A stretch of DNA of 64,000 bases from Polyangium sp. 15x6 (GTDB lineage Bacteria; Myxococcota_A; Polyangia; Polyangiales; Polyangiaceae), in NCBI RefSeq assembly GCF_029960785.1, contig NZ_JASBQE010000040.1:41302-105301 (forward strand), written 5' to 3'. Below are positions 43,244 through 52,208 of this stretch, piece after piece. Both the position numbers and the translations under genes were made by a program. The notes under the pieces were generated by a model. It was not told the DNA's origin and did no database searches. It saw only the letters and a list, made by a program, of their open reading frames with translations. Position 1 is the first letter of the stretch. Each line of letters starts with the position of its first letter.

Positions 43244-46200
43244 ATGAACGAACCGCTGCTCAAGCTCGTCCAGAATCTTTCTCCGGAGAAACGCGCCCTG
43301 CTCGCGGGGCTGCTCGCCTCGGCGCCGGAGCCCATCGCCATCGTCGGGATCGGCTGCCGCTTCCCTGGCGGCGTGCATGGCCCCGACGCGTTCTGGGAAT
43401 TGCTGCGTGAAGGCCGCAACGCCATCACCGAGGTCCCGCCGGATCGCTGGGACAACGACGCGTACTTCGATCCAGACCCGAGCGTTCCTGGCCGCACCTA
43501 CGTCCGCCACGGCGGCTTCATCGGCCGCGCCGACGAGTTCGACGCCGAATTCTTCGGCATCTTGCCCGTGGAGGCGCGCCGCATGGATCCGCTGCAGCGC
43601 TTGCTCCTCGAGGTCGCCTGGGAGGCGCTCGAGCACGGCGGCCAGAGCCCCACGCAGATCGCGGGCAGCGAGACCGGCGTGTTCATCGGCATGGGCGACA
43701 GCGAGTACATGCTGATGCAGGTCGACGTCGCAGACCCGACCAGCATCGACGACGCCTTCATCTCGACCGGCTGCCCCTCGAGCATGGGCCCGGGGCGCCT
43801 TTCGTACCTGCTCGACCTCAAAGGGCCGAGCGTCGCCGTGGACACGGCCTGCTCGTCCTCGCTCGTGGCCGTGCACCTCGCCTGCCAGAGCTTGCGGCAG
43901 AAGGAGTGCTCGATGGCGCTCGCTGGCGGCGTCAACCTCATCCTCTCGCCGGTCTCGACGCTCATCTCCTCCAAGCTCATGGCCATGGCCCCCGACGGCC
44001 GCTGCAAGGCCTTCGCCGAGGGCGCCGACGGCTTCGTTCGCGGCGAGGGCTGCGGCGTCATCGTCCTCAAGCGCCTCTCGGACGCGCTCGCCGCAGGCGA
44101 CAACGTCCTCGCGCTGATCCTCGGCTCCGCCGTCAACCAGGATGGCAAGAGCAGCAGCCTCACGGCGCCGAACGGCCTCGCCCAGCAGGAGGTCGTCGAG
44201 AAGGCCCTGGCGAGCGCCGGCGTGGCCCCGGCGCGCGTCGGCTACGTCGAGGCGCACGGCACGGGCACGGCGCTCGGCGACCCGATCGAGGTGCAGGCCC
44301 TCGGCACCGTGCTCGGCAAGGAGCGCCCCAAAGAGCAGCCGTTCCTCCTCGGCTCGGTGAAGGCGAACATCGGCCACCTGGAGACGGCCGCCGGCGTCGC
44401 CAGCCTGATCAAGGCCGTGCTCTGCCTCCAACACGGCGAGATTCCGGCCCAGCTCCACGTCGAGCGGCTCAACCAGCACGTGCTCTGGGACGAGCTGCCC
44501 GTCACCGTGCCGACCGCGCTCACGAAGTGGACGGCGCCTTCGGACGGGCCGCGCATCGCGGGCGTGAGCTCGTTCGGCTTCAGCGGCACCAACGCGCACA
44601 TCGTGCTGCAACAGGCGCCCGCGCAGGCCGCGCCCGCTCCTTCCCGCGCCCACCAGCTCCTCACGCTATCGGCGCGCACGCCCCAGGCGCTCGAGCAGCT
44701 CACCGATCAGCTCGTCGAGCACCTCGAGCGGCACCCGGAGCAGGCTCTCGCGGACGTCGCCTACACCTCTACGCTCGGCCGCGCCGCGTTGCCGCACCGG
44801 CGCACGCTGGTTTGCCGCGACCCCGAAGACGCGATCGCCGCCTTGAAGACGCGTGATCCCAAGCGCCTGTTCACCGCCCTCGCGCATGGCGGCGAGCGCC
44901 CCGTCGTGTTCATGTTCCCCGGTCTCGGTGAGCAGTACGTCGGGATGGGGCTCGAGCTCTACCGCACCGAGCCCGTCTTCCGCGAGCACCTCGACGCATG
45001 CGCGGCCCTGCTCGCGACGCATTTGCGGATGGACATCCGCAGCCAGCTCTACCCCGAGGGCGAGCGCGCCCCGAGCCGCTCTCCCTCGGTCGGGCTCGAT
45101 CTGCGGCGCATGGTGCTCGGCAGTGGCGGCGCGCCCGAGGAGGACGCGGCCTCCGCCGCCCTCAACCGTACCGTGTGCGCGCAGCCGGCGATCTTCGCGA
45201 TCGAGTACGCACTCGCCCGGCTCCTCATGGCCTGGGGCATCCAGCCGAAGGAGATGATCGGCTACAGCATCGGCGAGTACGTGGCCGCTTGCCTCGCTTC
45301 CGTGCTGTCGCTCGCGGACGCGGCGGCGCTCGTCGCGCGGCGGGCCCTGGTCATCCAGGAGCTGCCGGCGGGCGCCATGCTCGGCGTGCCGCTGCCCCGC
45401 GAGGAGATCCTGCCCCTGCTCGGCGAGGAGCTTTCGCTGTCGGGCAGCAACACGCCCTCGCTTGGCGTCGTGGCGGGCCCGGAAGGCGCCATCCAGGCGT
45501 TCGAGCGAGCCTTGACGGCCAAGGGCGTGCCTTACCGGCGGCTGCGCACGACGCACGCCTTCCACTCGAAGATGATGACCCCCGCGGCCGCGCCGCTGCT
45601 CGATCTGGTCCGCCGCTTCGAGCTCTCCCCGCCGAAGATCCCGTACCTGTCGAATGTCACCGGCACCTGGATCACGCCCGAGCAGGCCACGTCGCCCGAC
45701 TACTGGGCCGCGCACCTGTGCCAGGAGGTGCGCTTCTCCGAGGGGATCGCGCAGATCGTGAAGCGCGATCGCCGCGTGCTGCTCGAGGTCGGCCCCGGGC
45801 AAACCCTGTGCAGCTTCGCCATGCAGCAGCCGCAGGACGCGGCCGGCGGCACCATCACCTTGCCGACGCTGCGCAGCTCCTACGATCGCCAGCCCGACGT
45901 CGCCTTCCTGCAGAAGACCCTGGGCAGGCTCTGGCAGATCGGCGTGCCGATCGATGGGCGGGCGTACTACGCGGGCGAGTCGCGCCGCCGCGTCCCCTTG
46001 CCGACCTATCCATTCGACCGCCGGCCTCACTGGTTCGCGCGCCCGCAGGCGATGGCCGCCGCGCGCGGCCGAGGCACGAACCCTTCGGGCAGGCGCCCGC
46101 TCGACCAGTGGTTTTACACGCCCTCGTTCAAGCGCGCCAACCTGCCCGCCACGCTCCAGGGCGAGCTCGGGCGGGTGCTGCTCTTCGCCGACGCAGGCCA

Positions 46201-48829
46201 GGCCGCGGCGCTCTCGGCGAATCTGCGCGAGCGGGGCGCCGAGGTCATCACGGTCGCGCCCGGGCTCGCGTTCACCCGGGATCCGGCGGGCGGCTACACC
46301 ATCGACCCGCGTCGGCCCGAGGACTACCGCAGCCTCTTCGGCGACCTCTGGGCGCGGGGCGTGATGCCGTCGGCGCTCGTCCACACCTGGATGATCGCCC
46401 CGGAGGCGCTCGACCCCACCGCCTCCGAGGTCGATCGCGCCCTCGATTTCGGGTTCTACAGCCTCGTCTTCGCGGTGCAGGCCATCGACGAAGTCGCGAC
46501 CCAGGAGCCCATGCGGCTCGTCGTCTTCTCGACCGGCCTGCAAGCGGTCACGGGCGACGAAGAGCTCCATCCGGCGAGGGCGCTCGTCCTCGGGCCCTGC
46601 AAGGTCATCCCGCAGGAGTACCGCTCCCTGTCGTGCAGCAGCGTCGACGTCGAGCCGTCGTCGGCGCGGCCTGACCGGGTGCCCTCGCTCGCCGAGCGGA
46701 TCGTCGCCGAGCTGCGCGCGGGCGTGACGAGCCCGGCCGTGGCCTATCGAGGCGCGCACCGCTGGGAGCAGACCTTCGAGCCCGCCGCGCTCCAAGCGGC
46801 CCGGGGCGTCAGCACGAGGCTGCGCCCGGGAGGAGTGTATCTCATCACCGGCGGCCTCGGCGGCGTCGGGCTGGCGCTCGCGGAGTACATGGCGCGTGAG
46901 GCTCGGGTGAAGCTCGTGCTCGTCGGGCGCGCGCCGCTGCCCGCGCGCGAGGACTGGGACGCGTGGTTCGCTTCCCACGAGGCCACCGACCCCACGAGCC
47001 ACAAGCTGCGGCAGATCCGCGCCCTCGAGGCGCTCGGGGCCGAAGTCCTCGCGTTGTCCGCGGACGTCTCCGACGCGACGGATCTCACCCGTGCCATCGA
47101 GCAGGCGCGCGCCAGGTTCGGAAAGGTCCACGGCGTCATTCACGCCGCCGGCGAGTTCGGCGGCAACCTGATCCAGCTCAAGACCCGCGAAGAGATGGCG
47201 CGCGTCCTCGCCCCCAAGGTGCGCGGCGCGCTCCTGCTCGAGCAGCTCCTGCGCGACGCGCCGCCCGATTTCTTCGTCGTCTGCTCCTCGCTCACCGGCG
47301 TCGTCGGCGGCCCTGGCCAGGTCGATTACGTCGCAGCGAACGCGTTCCTCGACGCGTTTGCCCAGGAGCGCGCCGCAGCTGGTTTCCCCGCGCTCTCCAT
47401 CAACTGGGACGACTGGAAGGACGTGGGGGCTGCGTTCAAGATCGGCGGCCCGCGCGATTTCGTCGAATGGCGGCGGGAGCATTACAAGCTCGCCATGCGC
47501 ACCGAGGAAGGCGTCGAGGTCTTCCGGCGCGCCATGGAGAGCCGATGGCCGCAGGTGCTCGTATCGACGCGAGAGCTCGCGCCGCGCATGGAAGAGCTCG
47601 ACCGCATGACGGCCGAGGCCAACCTGCAAACCTTCGGCCAGAAGTTCCGCACCGGTCGGCAGCGCCCCGCGCTCGGCAATACCTATGTCGCCCCGCGGAG
47701 CGATCTCGAGCGGCGGCTCGTCGAGATCTGGCAGAGCCTGCTCAATGTCGAGCCCGTGGGTGTGCACGACGATTTCTCCGAGCTCGGCGGCCACTCGCTC
47801 GTCGCGACCCAGCTCGTGGGCCGGCTGCGCGAGGCATTCCGGGTCGATTTCCCGCTGCGCCGCGTCTTCGAGGCGCCGACCATCGCCGAGCTCGGCAGGG
47901 TCATCGAGGAGCACCTCGTCGCGCGCGTACAAGCGCTCGCGCCCGAGGAGGTCGAGCGACGCCTGTCCGCGCAGAGCGAGGCGAAGCCCGCGCGGGAGGC
48001 GGCGCTCGTCAAGCGCTACACGCTGCCGAACGGAATGGAGATCCGGCACCAGAGCAAGGCCGAGACCGACCATTTCTACGACGACATCTTCGTCAAGCAC
48101 GTCTATTACAAGAACGGCATTCGCCTCGACGAGGGCGCCGTCGTCCTCGACGTCGGTGCGAACATCGGCATGTTCACGCTCTTCGTCGGCAAGGTTTGCC
48201 CGAGCGCGCGTGTGTACTCGTTCGAGCCGGCGCCGCCGGTCTTCGAGATCCTGCGCGAAAACGTCGAGCGGCACGGCGTCCGCGCCACGCTGCTGAACCA
48301 GGGCGTGTCGGATCGCCCGAAGACGGCGGAGCTCACGTTCTACCCGAACTCCTCGGGCATGTCGTCGTTCCACGCCGATCTCGAGGAGGAGCAGCAGGTC
48401 TTCCGGGCCATTCTCGCCAATCAGGTCCGGGGCGGCGTCGCGGGGATGGGCGAGGTGATGGATCACCTCGACGATCTCGTGCAGGAGCGGTTCCGCAGCC
48501 AGACCTTCACCTGCCGGCTGGGGAGCCTCTCCGAGGCCATCCGCGAGCACGCGCTCGAGCGCATCGACCTCGTGAAGATCGACGTCCAGAAGTGCGAGCT
48601 CGAGGTCCTCGCCGGCATCGACGAGGCCGATTGGCCTCGAATCCAGCAGATGGCGATCGAGGTCCACGACATCGACGGAGGGCTCGCGCGGGCGCGATCG
48701 ATGCTGGAGGGGCACGGCTTCTCGGTGATCGCCGAGCAGGACGATCTGTACGAGGGCTCCCCGATTTACAACGTTTATGCCGTGCGCCCGGGCCGAGGCG
48801 CCGCGGCGAGCAAGGAGGGCCATTCGTGA
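43244..48829 (+). CDS. PKS module 5: KS-AT-KR-carrier with fused FkbM-family methyltransferase
   Basis: 1861 residues from ATG 43244, 16 bp after module 4. KS has Cys203 but altered surroundings (ILPVEA for ISPREA). AT differs from the other four: GYSIGE with Ser675, THAFHS, and FPGLGEQ, the malonyl-type pattern. No DH. KR from about 1197 has GGLGGVG and Tyr1362, no LDD. The carrier looks like a peptidyl carrier (LGGHSL, Ser1518). Residues about 1590-1850 are an FkbM-like SAM O-methyltransferase: [14 protein letters not shown], then [21 protein letters not shown]. It precedes the hydroxymalonyl-ACP genes with a four-base overlap. Role inferred: adds a C2-oxygenated extender, reduces the beta-keto group, and O-methylates. 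Confidence 0.95.
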   Translation: MNEPLLKLVQNLSPEKRALLAGLLASAPEPIAIVGIGCRFPGGVHGPDAFWELLREGRNAITEVPPDRWDNDAYFDPDPSVPGRTYVRHGGFIGRADEFDAEFFGILPVEARRMDPLQRLLLEVAWEALEHGGQSPTQIAGSETGVFIGMGDSEYMLMQVDVADPTSIDDAFISTGCPSSMGPGRLSYLLDLKGPSVAVDTACSSSLVAVHLACQSLRQKECSMALAGGVNLILSPVSTLISSKLMAMAPDGRCKAFAEGADGFVRGEGCGVIVLKRLSDALAAGDNVLALILGSAVNQDGKSSSLTAPNGLAQQEVVEKALASAGVAPARVGYVEAHGTGTALGDPIEVQALGTVLGKERPKEQPFLLGSVKANIGHLETAAGVASLIKAVLCLQHGEIPAQLHVERLNQHVLWDELPVTVPTALTKWTAPSDGPRIAGVSSFGFSGTNAHIVLQQAPAQAAPAPSRAHQLLTLSARTPQALEQLTDQLVEHLERHPEQALADVAYTSTLGRAALPHRRTLVCRDPEDAIAALKTRDPKRLFTALAHGGERPVVFMFPGLGEQYVGMGLELYRTEPVFREHLDACAALLATHLRMDIRSQLYPEGERAPSRSPSVGLDLRRMVLGSGGAPEEDAASAALNRTVCAQPAIFAIEYALARLLMAWGIQPKEMIGYSIGEYVAACLASVLSLADAAALVARRALVIQELPAGAMLGVPLPREEILPLLGEELSLSGSNTPSLGVVAGPEGAIQAFERALTAKGVPYRRLRTTHAFHSKMMTPAAAPLLDLVRRFELSPPKIPYLSNVTGTWITPEQATSPDYWAAHLCQEVRFSEGIAQIVKRDRRVLLEVGPGQTLCSFAMQQPQDAAGGTITLPTLRSSYDRQPDVAFLQKTLGRLWQIGVPIDGRAYYAGESRRRVPLPTYPFDRRPHWFARPQAMAAARGRGTNPSGRRPLDQWFYTPSFKRANLPATLQGELGRVLLFADAGQAAALSANLRERGAEVITVAPGLAFTRDPAGGYTIDPRRPEDYRSLFGDLWARGVMPSALVHTWMIAPEALDPTASEVDRALDFGFYSLVFAVQAIDEVATQEPMRLVVFSTGLQAVTGDEELHPARALVLGPCKVIPQEYRSLSCSSVDVEPSSARPDRVPSLAERIVAELRAGVTSPAVAYRGAHRWEQTFEPAALQAARGVSTRLRPGGVYLITGGLGGVGLALAEYMAREARVKLVLVGRAPLPAREDWDAWFASHEATDPTSHKLRQIRALEALGAEVLALSADVSDATDLTRAIEQARARFGKVHGVIHAAGEFGGNLIQLKTREEMARVLAPKVRGALLLEQLLRDAPPDFFVVCSSLTGVVGGPGQVDYVAANAFLDAFAQERAAAGFPALSINWDDWKDVGAAFKIGGPRDFVEWRREHYKLAMRTEEGVEVFRRAMESRWPQVLVSTRELAPRMEELDRMTAEANLQTFGQKFRTGRQRPALGNTYVAPRSDLERRLVEIWQSLLNVEPVGVHDDFSELGGHSLVATQLVGRLREAFRVDFPLRRVFEAPTIAELGRVIEEHLVARVQALAPEEVERRLSAQSEAKPAREAALVKRYTLPNGMEIRHQSKAETDHFYDDIFVKHVYYKNGIRLDEGAVVLDVGANIGMFTLFVGKVCPSARVYSFEPAPPVFEILRENVERHGVRATLLNQGVSDRPKTAELTFYPNSSGMSSFHADLEEEQQVFRAILANQVRGGVAGMGEVMDHLDDLVQERFRSQTFTCRLGSLSEAIREHALERIDLVKIDVQKCELEVLAGIDEADWPRIQQMAIEVHDIDGGLARARSMLEGHGFSVIAEQDDLYEGSPIYNVYAVRPGRGAAASKEGHS

Positions 48830-49680
48830 GCATCGAGATCGTGGGCGTGGTCGGAGCGGGCGTGATGGGCGTCGGGGTCGCGCAGAACCTCGCCCAGACG
48901 GGGCATCGCGTCATCCTGGTCGATAGTTCCGAGGAGCGGCTGCGGCGCGTGGGCGACGAGATCCGCCAGGGGATCCGCTCGCAGCTCCTCCTCAAGAAGG
49001 TGAAGCTCGCCGAGAGCCCCGAGCAAATCCTCGAGCGCGTGACCCGGACGAGTGATTTCGCGAAGCTCGCCGAGGCGCAGTTCGTCATCGAGAACGTGAC
49101 CGAGAGCTGGGAAATCAAAAAGCCGGTCTGGGAGCAGCTCGATCGCATCTGCCCCGCCGAGACCGTGCTCGCGGCGAACACCTCGGCGATCTCGATCACG
49201 CGATTCGGGTCCGTGACCCGCCGCCCCGACAAGGTGGTCGGCATTCATTTCATGAACCCGGTGCCGATGAAGCGCATGGTCGAGGTGATTCGCGGCTTTC
49301 ACACCTCGAACGAGACCATCGAGACGACGCGGGCGGTGCTCGGGGCGATGGGCAAGGAGCTCGTCGTCGTCGAGGATTCGCCCGGCTTCGTGTCGAACCG
49401 GGTCCTCATGCTGACGATCAACGAGGCGATCTTCCTGGTCCAGGACCGGGTCGCCTCGGCGGAGGACGTCGACCGGATCTTCAAGGGCTGTTTCGGTCAC
49501 CCGATGGGCCCGCTCGAGACCGGGGATCTCATCGGGCTCGACACGATCCTCCTGTCCCTGGAGGTCCTGTACGAGAGCTTCAACGACAGCAAATACAGGC
49601 CCTGTCCTCTGCTCCGCAAGATGGTGGATGCCGGCCTTCACGGCCGGAAGAGCGGACGGGGCTTCTATCATTATGCCTGA
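48826..49680 (+). CDS. 3-hydroxyacyl-CoA dehydrogenase-like (FkbK-type) of extender biosynthesis
   Basis: 284 residues beginning GTG at 48826, overlapping the PKS stop by four bases. NAD-binding motif GAGVMG near residue 12, catalytic segment ANTSAISI, HFMNPVP, then NEAIFLV and a C-terminal LLRKMVDAGLHGRKSGRGFY. Length is right for the short 3-hydroxyacyl-CoA dehydrogenases (about 280-300). In methoxymalonyl/hydroxymalonyl-ACP loci this enzyme oxidises the glyceryl-ACP-derived C3-hydroxyl. The neighbouring ACP, acyl-CoA dehydrogenase and FkbH-like genes support that role rather than beta-oxidation. Confidence 0.92.
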   Translation: MSIEIVGVVGAGVMGVGVAQNLAQTGHRVILVDSSEERLRRVGDEIRQGIRSQLLLKKVKLAESPEQILERVTRTSDFAKLAEAQFVIENVTESWEIKKPVWEQLDRICPAETVLAANTSAISITRFGSVTRRPDKVVGIHFMNPVPMKRMVEVIRGFHTSNETIETTRAVLGAMGKELVVVEDSPGFVSNRVLMLTINEAIFLVQDRVASAEDVDRIFKGCFGHPMGPLETGDLIGLDTILLSLEVLYESFNDSKYRPCPLLRKMVDAGLHGRKSGRGFYHYA

Positions 49681-49726
49681 AATCCGCGATGCCAACGCGG
49701 CGCCGCCCAGCCCGAGGAATGGAAAG

Positions 49727-49987
49727 ATGTCGGAGCCCAAAGAACTCGTACGGTCCTTCATTCTACGCAGTTGCCGTGGCCAGAGCCTCGCGGACGGAGA
49801 CGACATCTTCGCCCTCGGCCTGGTGAACTCGCTCTTCGCGATGCAGCTCGTGACGTTCGTCGAGAGCCAGTTCGACCTCAGGGTCGAAAACGAGGACCTC
49901 GACGTCGACAATTTCAGGACGGTGGACGCGATCGCTGCGCTCGTCGCGCGCAAAAAGGGCGCGGCTTCGAGCACGCAGGACGCTTGA
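49727..49987 (+). CDS. Free acyl carrier protein for the C2-oxygenated extender unit (FkbJ-like)
   Basis: 86 residues (MSEPKELVRSF). The arm site is Ser in GLVNSLF, typical of the stand-alone ACPs that carry glyceryl/hydroxymalonyl units, which show GxxNS rather than GxDS. An alternative ATG at 49673 would overlap the dehydrogenase stop by eight bases and add 18 unstructured residues (MPEIRDAN...); ATG 49727 has GAGG nine bases upstream and fits family length better. It is eight bases before the acyl-CoA dehydrogenase start. Confidence 0.85.
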   Translation: MSEPKELVRSFILRSCRGQSLADGDDIFALGLVNSLFAMQLVTFVESQFDLRVENEDLDVDNFRTVDAIAALVARKKGAASSTQDA

Positions 49988-49995
49988 ACGGCGCG

Positions 49996-51141
49996 ATGGA
50001 GTCGACGATGGAGTGGACCGAGCAGCAAGCGCGATTCCGGGAGGAGGTTCGCGCATTCGTGAACGAGCACGTACGATTGCACGCCGACGCGTGGGACCGC
50101 GACGAGACCATGCCGCGCGCGGTGATCGAGGCGCTCGCGGCCCGGGGCTACCTTGGCTCGCTCGCGCCACGGGAATCCGGGGGGCGGGGCGACGACGCGC
50201 TCACCTTTGGCGTGCTCAACGACGAACTCGGGCGCGGCTGCTCGTCGCTCCGCAGCCTGCTCACGGTCCACTCGATGGTCGTCCACGCGGTCGGCCGCTG
50301 GGGCAGCCGCGCGCAGCGGGAGCGCTTGCTGCCGCGGCTCGCCTCGGGCGCGACGCTCGGCGCGTTTTGCCTGAGCGAGCCCGCCGTGGGCAGCGACGCC
50401 AGAAGCATCGAGACGACCGCCGTCGAGCGGGGCGACGTCTATGTGCTCGACGGGCACAAACGCTGGGTGACCTTCGGAGAGATCGCCGACCTCTTCATGG
50501 TTTTTGCCCAATCGAATGGCGCGCCCCTGGCCCTGCTCGTCGAGGCCGACCGCGCCGGCCTCACGCGTCGGCCCATCCGGGGGATGCTCGGCACCCGCGC
50601 TTCCATGCTTGCCGAGATCCACTTCTCGGGCTGCGAAGTGCCGAAGGACAACCTCCTCGCGAGGCCGGGCTTCGGCGTCTCGCACGTCGCGCAATCGGCG
50701 CTCGATTGGGGTCGTTACAGCGTCGCCTGGGGCTCGGTCGGCATCGCGGAGGCGTGTCTCTCTGCCTCGCTCCGTTATGCCGACGAGCGCCACCAGTTCG
50801 GCGCGCCGCTCCGGGATCACCAGCTCATCCGCCGAATGATCTCCGACATGCTGGTCCAGACCAGGGCGGCGGCGCTGCTCTGTTGGAACGCCGGTCGCCT
50901 CAAGGATCGCCGCGACCCGCGGGCGCTCATGGAGACATCCATGGCGAAATACTTCGCCTCGCAGGCGGCTACGCGCGCGGCCAGCGACGCGGTGCAGATC
51001 CACGGCGCCAACGGCTGCAGCGGCGATTACCCCGTCGCGCGATTGCTGCGCGACGCCAAGATCATGGAGATCATCGAGGGGAGCAACCAGATCCACCAGA
51101 TCACGCTCGCTGATCATGCATATCAATCGAACGAGGCATGA
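49996..51141 (+). CDS. Acyl-CoA dehydrogenase family (FkbI-like), hydroxymalonyl-ACP formation
   Basis: 381 residues. Flavin-binding motif FCLSEPAVGSD, then HKRWVTFG, RHQFGAPL, and HGANGCSGDYP. The catalytic base is the Glu in EIIEGSNQI, the usual place. Length suits short-chain acyl-CoA dehydrogenases. In such loci it oxidises the hydroxyl/aldehyde of the ACP-bound C3 unit. The start ATG at 49996 is chosen; a later in-frame ATG at 50008 is possible. Overlaps the FkbH-like gene by four bases (ATGA). Confidence 0.92.
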   Translation: MESTMEWTEQQARFREEVRAFVNEHVRLHADAWDRDETMPRAVIEALAARGYLGSLAPRESGGRGDDALTFGVLNDELGRGCSSLRSLLTVHSMVVHAVGRWGSRAQRERLLPRLASGATLGAFCLSEPAVGSDARSIETTAVERGDVYVLDGHKRWVTFGEIADLFMVFAQSNGAPLALLVEADRAGLTRRPIRGMLGTRASMLAEIHFSGCEVPKDNLLARPGFGVSHVAQSALDWGRYSVAWGSVGIAEACLSASLRYADERHQFGAPLRDHQLIRRMISDMLVQTRAAALLCWNAGRLKDRRDPRALMETSMAKYFASQAATRAASDAVQIHGANGCSGDYPVARLLRDAKIMEIIEGSNQIHQITLADHAYQSNEA

Positions 51142-52208
51142 CCGTCATGGATGACGAAAAGACGAAGACGATCAAGTGCGTGGTATGGGATCTCGACAAC
51201 ACCCTGTGGCGTGGGGTGCTGCTCGAGGACGAGAACGTCACGCTCCGGCCGAACGTCAAGGACATCATCGAGACGCTGGACCGCCGCGGCATCTTGCAGT
51301 CCGTCGCCAGCAAGAACGCGCCGGAGGTGGCGCTGCGCAAGCTCGAGCAGCTCGGGCTCGAGCCGTATTTCCTCCACCCGCAGATCGGCTGGGGCTCCAA
51401 GGTCCAATCCATCGAGTCGATTGCCAAGGCGCTCAACATCGGGATCGACACCATCGGCTTCATCGATGACGACCCGTACGAGCGCGGCGAGGTCTCCTTC
51501 TCCTTGCCTTCCGTGCGCTGCATCGACGCGGCCGATATCGACGGCCTGCTCGACATGGCCGCCATGAACCCGCGCTTCATCACGGAGGATTCGGCACGAC
51601 GGCGCCTCATGTACCTGAGCGACATGAAGCGCCAGCAAGCCGAGGAGAGCTTCACAGGCCCGAAGGAGGAGTTCCTCGCCACGCTTGGCATGGTCTTCAC
51701 CATCGCCCGCGCCCGCGAGGAGGATCTGCGCCGCGCCGAGGAGCTGACGCTCCGGACGAACCAGCTCAACACGACCGGCGTCACCTATTCGTACGACCAG
51801 CTCCGCGAGCTCATGGACTCCGATCGGCACGAGCTCTTGATCGCGAGCCTGACCGATGGACATGGCGATTACGGCAAGATTGGGCTCGCGCTCATCCAGC
51901 GCGAGCCCGGCGTCTGGATCATCCAGCTCCTGCTCATGTCGTGCCGGGTCATGTCACGGGGCTGCGGATCGATCCTCTTACATTACATCATGGCCGAAGC
52001 CAAGCGCGCCGGCGTGAAGCTCCGCTCCGAGTTCGTCGAAACCGATCGAAATCGGATGATGTTCGTGACGTATCGCTTCGCTGGCTTCCGCGAGTTCGAG
52101 CGGAACGGCCCCCGATATTGCCTCGAGAACGATCTCGAGCGGGTCCAGGAGCCGCCCCCCTATATCCGCGTCATCACCCCCGAGAACGGCGAGGTTTTCG
52201 CGACGTGA
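51138..52208 (+). CDS. FkbH-like HAD-superfamily glyceryl-ACP synthase
   Basis: 356 residues. HAD motif I is DLDNTLW near residue 18 and motif III/IV is FIDDDPYERGE; a C-terminal GNAT-like half follows (about 170-330; LTDGHGDYGKIGL, RGCGSILLHYIM). This two-part design is diagnostic for FkbH-type enzymes, which dephosphorylate 1,3-bisphosphoglycerate and transfer the glyceryl group to the free ACP. It is the committing step toward methoxymalonyl/hydroxymalonyl-ACP. Overlaps the upstream dehydrogenase (ATGA) and the downstream NRPS (GTGA) by four bases each, so translation is likely coupled. Confidence 0.95.
   Translation: MTVMDDEKTKTIKCVVWDLDNTLWRGVLLEDENVTLRPNVKDIIETLDRRGILQSVASKNAPEVALRKLEQLGLEPYFLHPQIGWGSKVQSIESIAKALNIGIDTIGFIDDDPYERGEVSFSLPSVRCIDAADIDGLLDMAAMNPRFITEDSARRRLMYLSDMKRQQAEESFTGPKEEFLATLGMVFTIARAREEDLRRAEELTLRTNQLNTTGVTYSYDQLRELMDSDRHELLIASLTDGHGDYGKIGLALIQREPGVWIIQLLLMSCRVMSRGCGSILLHYIMAEAKRAGVKLRSEFVETDRNRMMFVTYRFAGFREFERNGPRYCLENDLERVQEPPPYIRVITPENGEVFAT

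Noticed and set aside
39526..48823. Two antisense open frames of over 1300 codons opposite PKS modules 4 and 5
   Set aside because: Arg/Asp-rich shadow translations with no recognisable motif, opposite unambiguous PKS domains.
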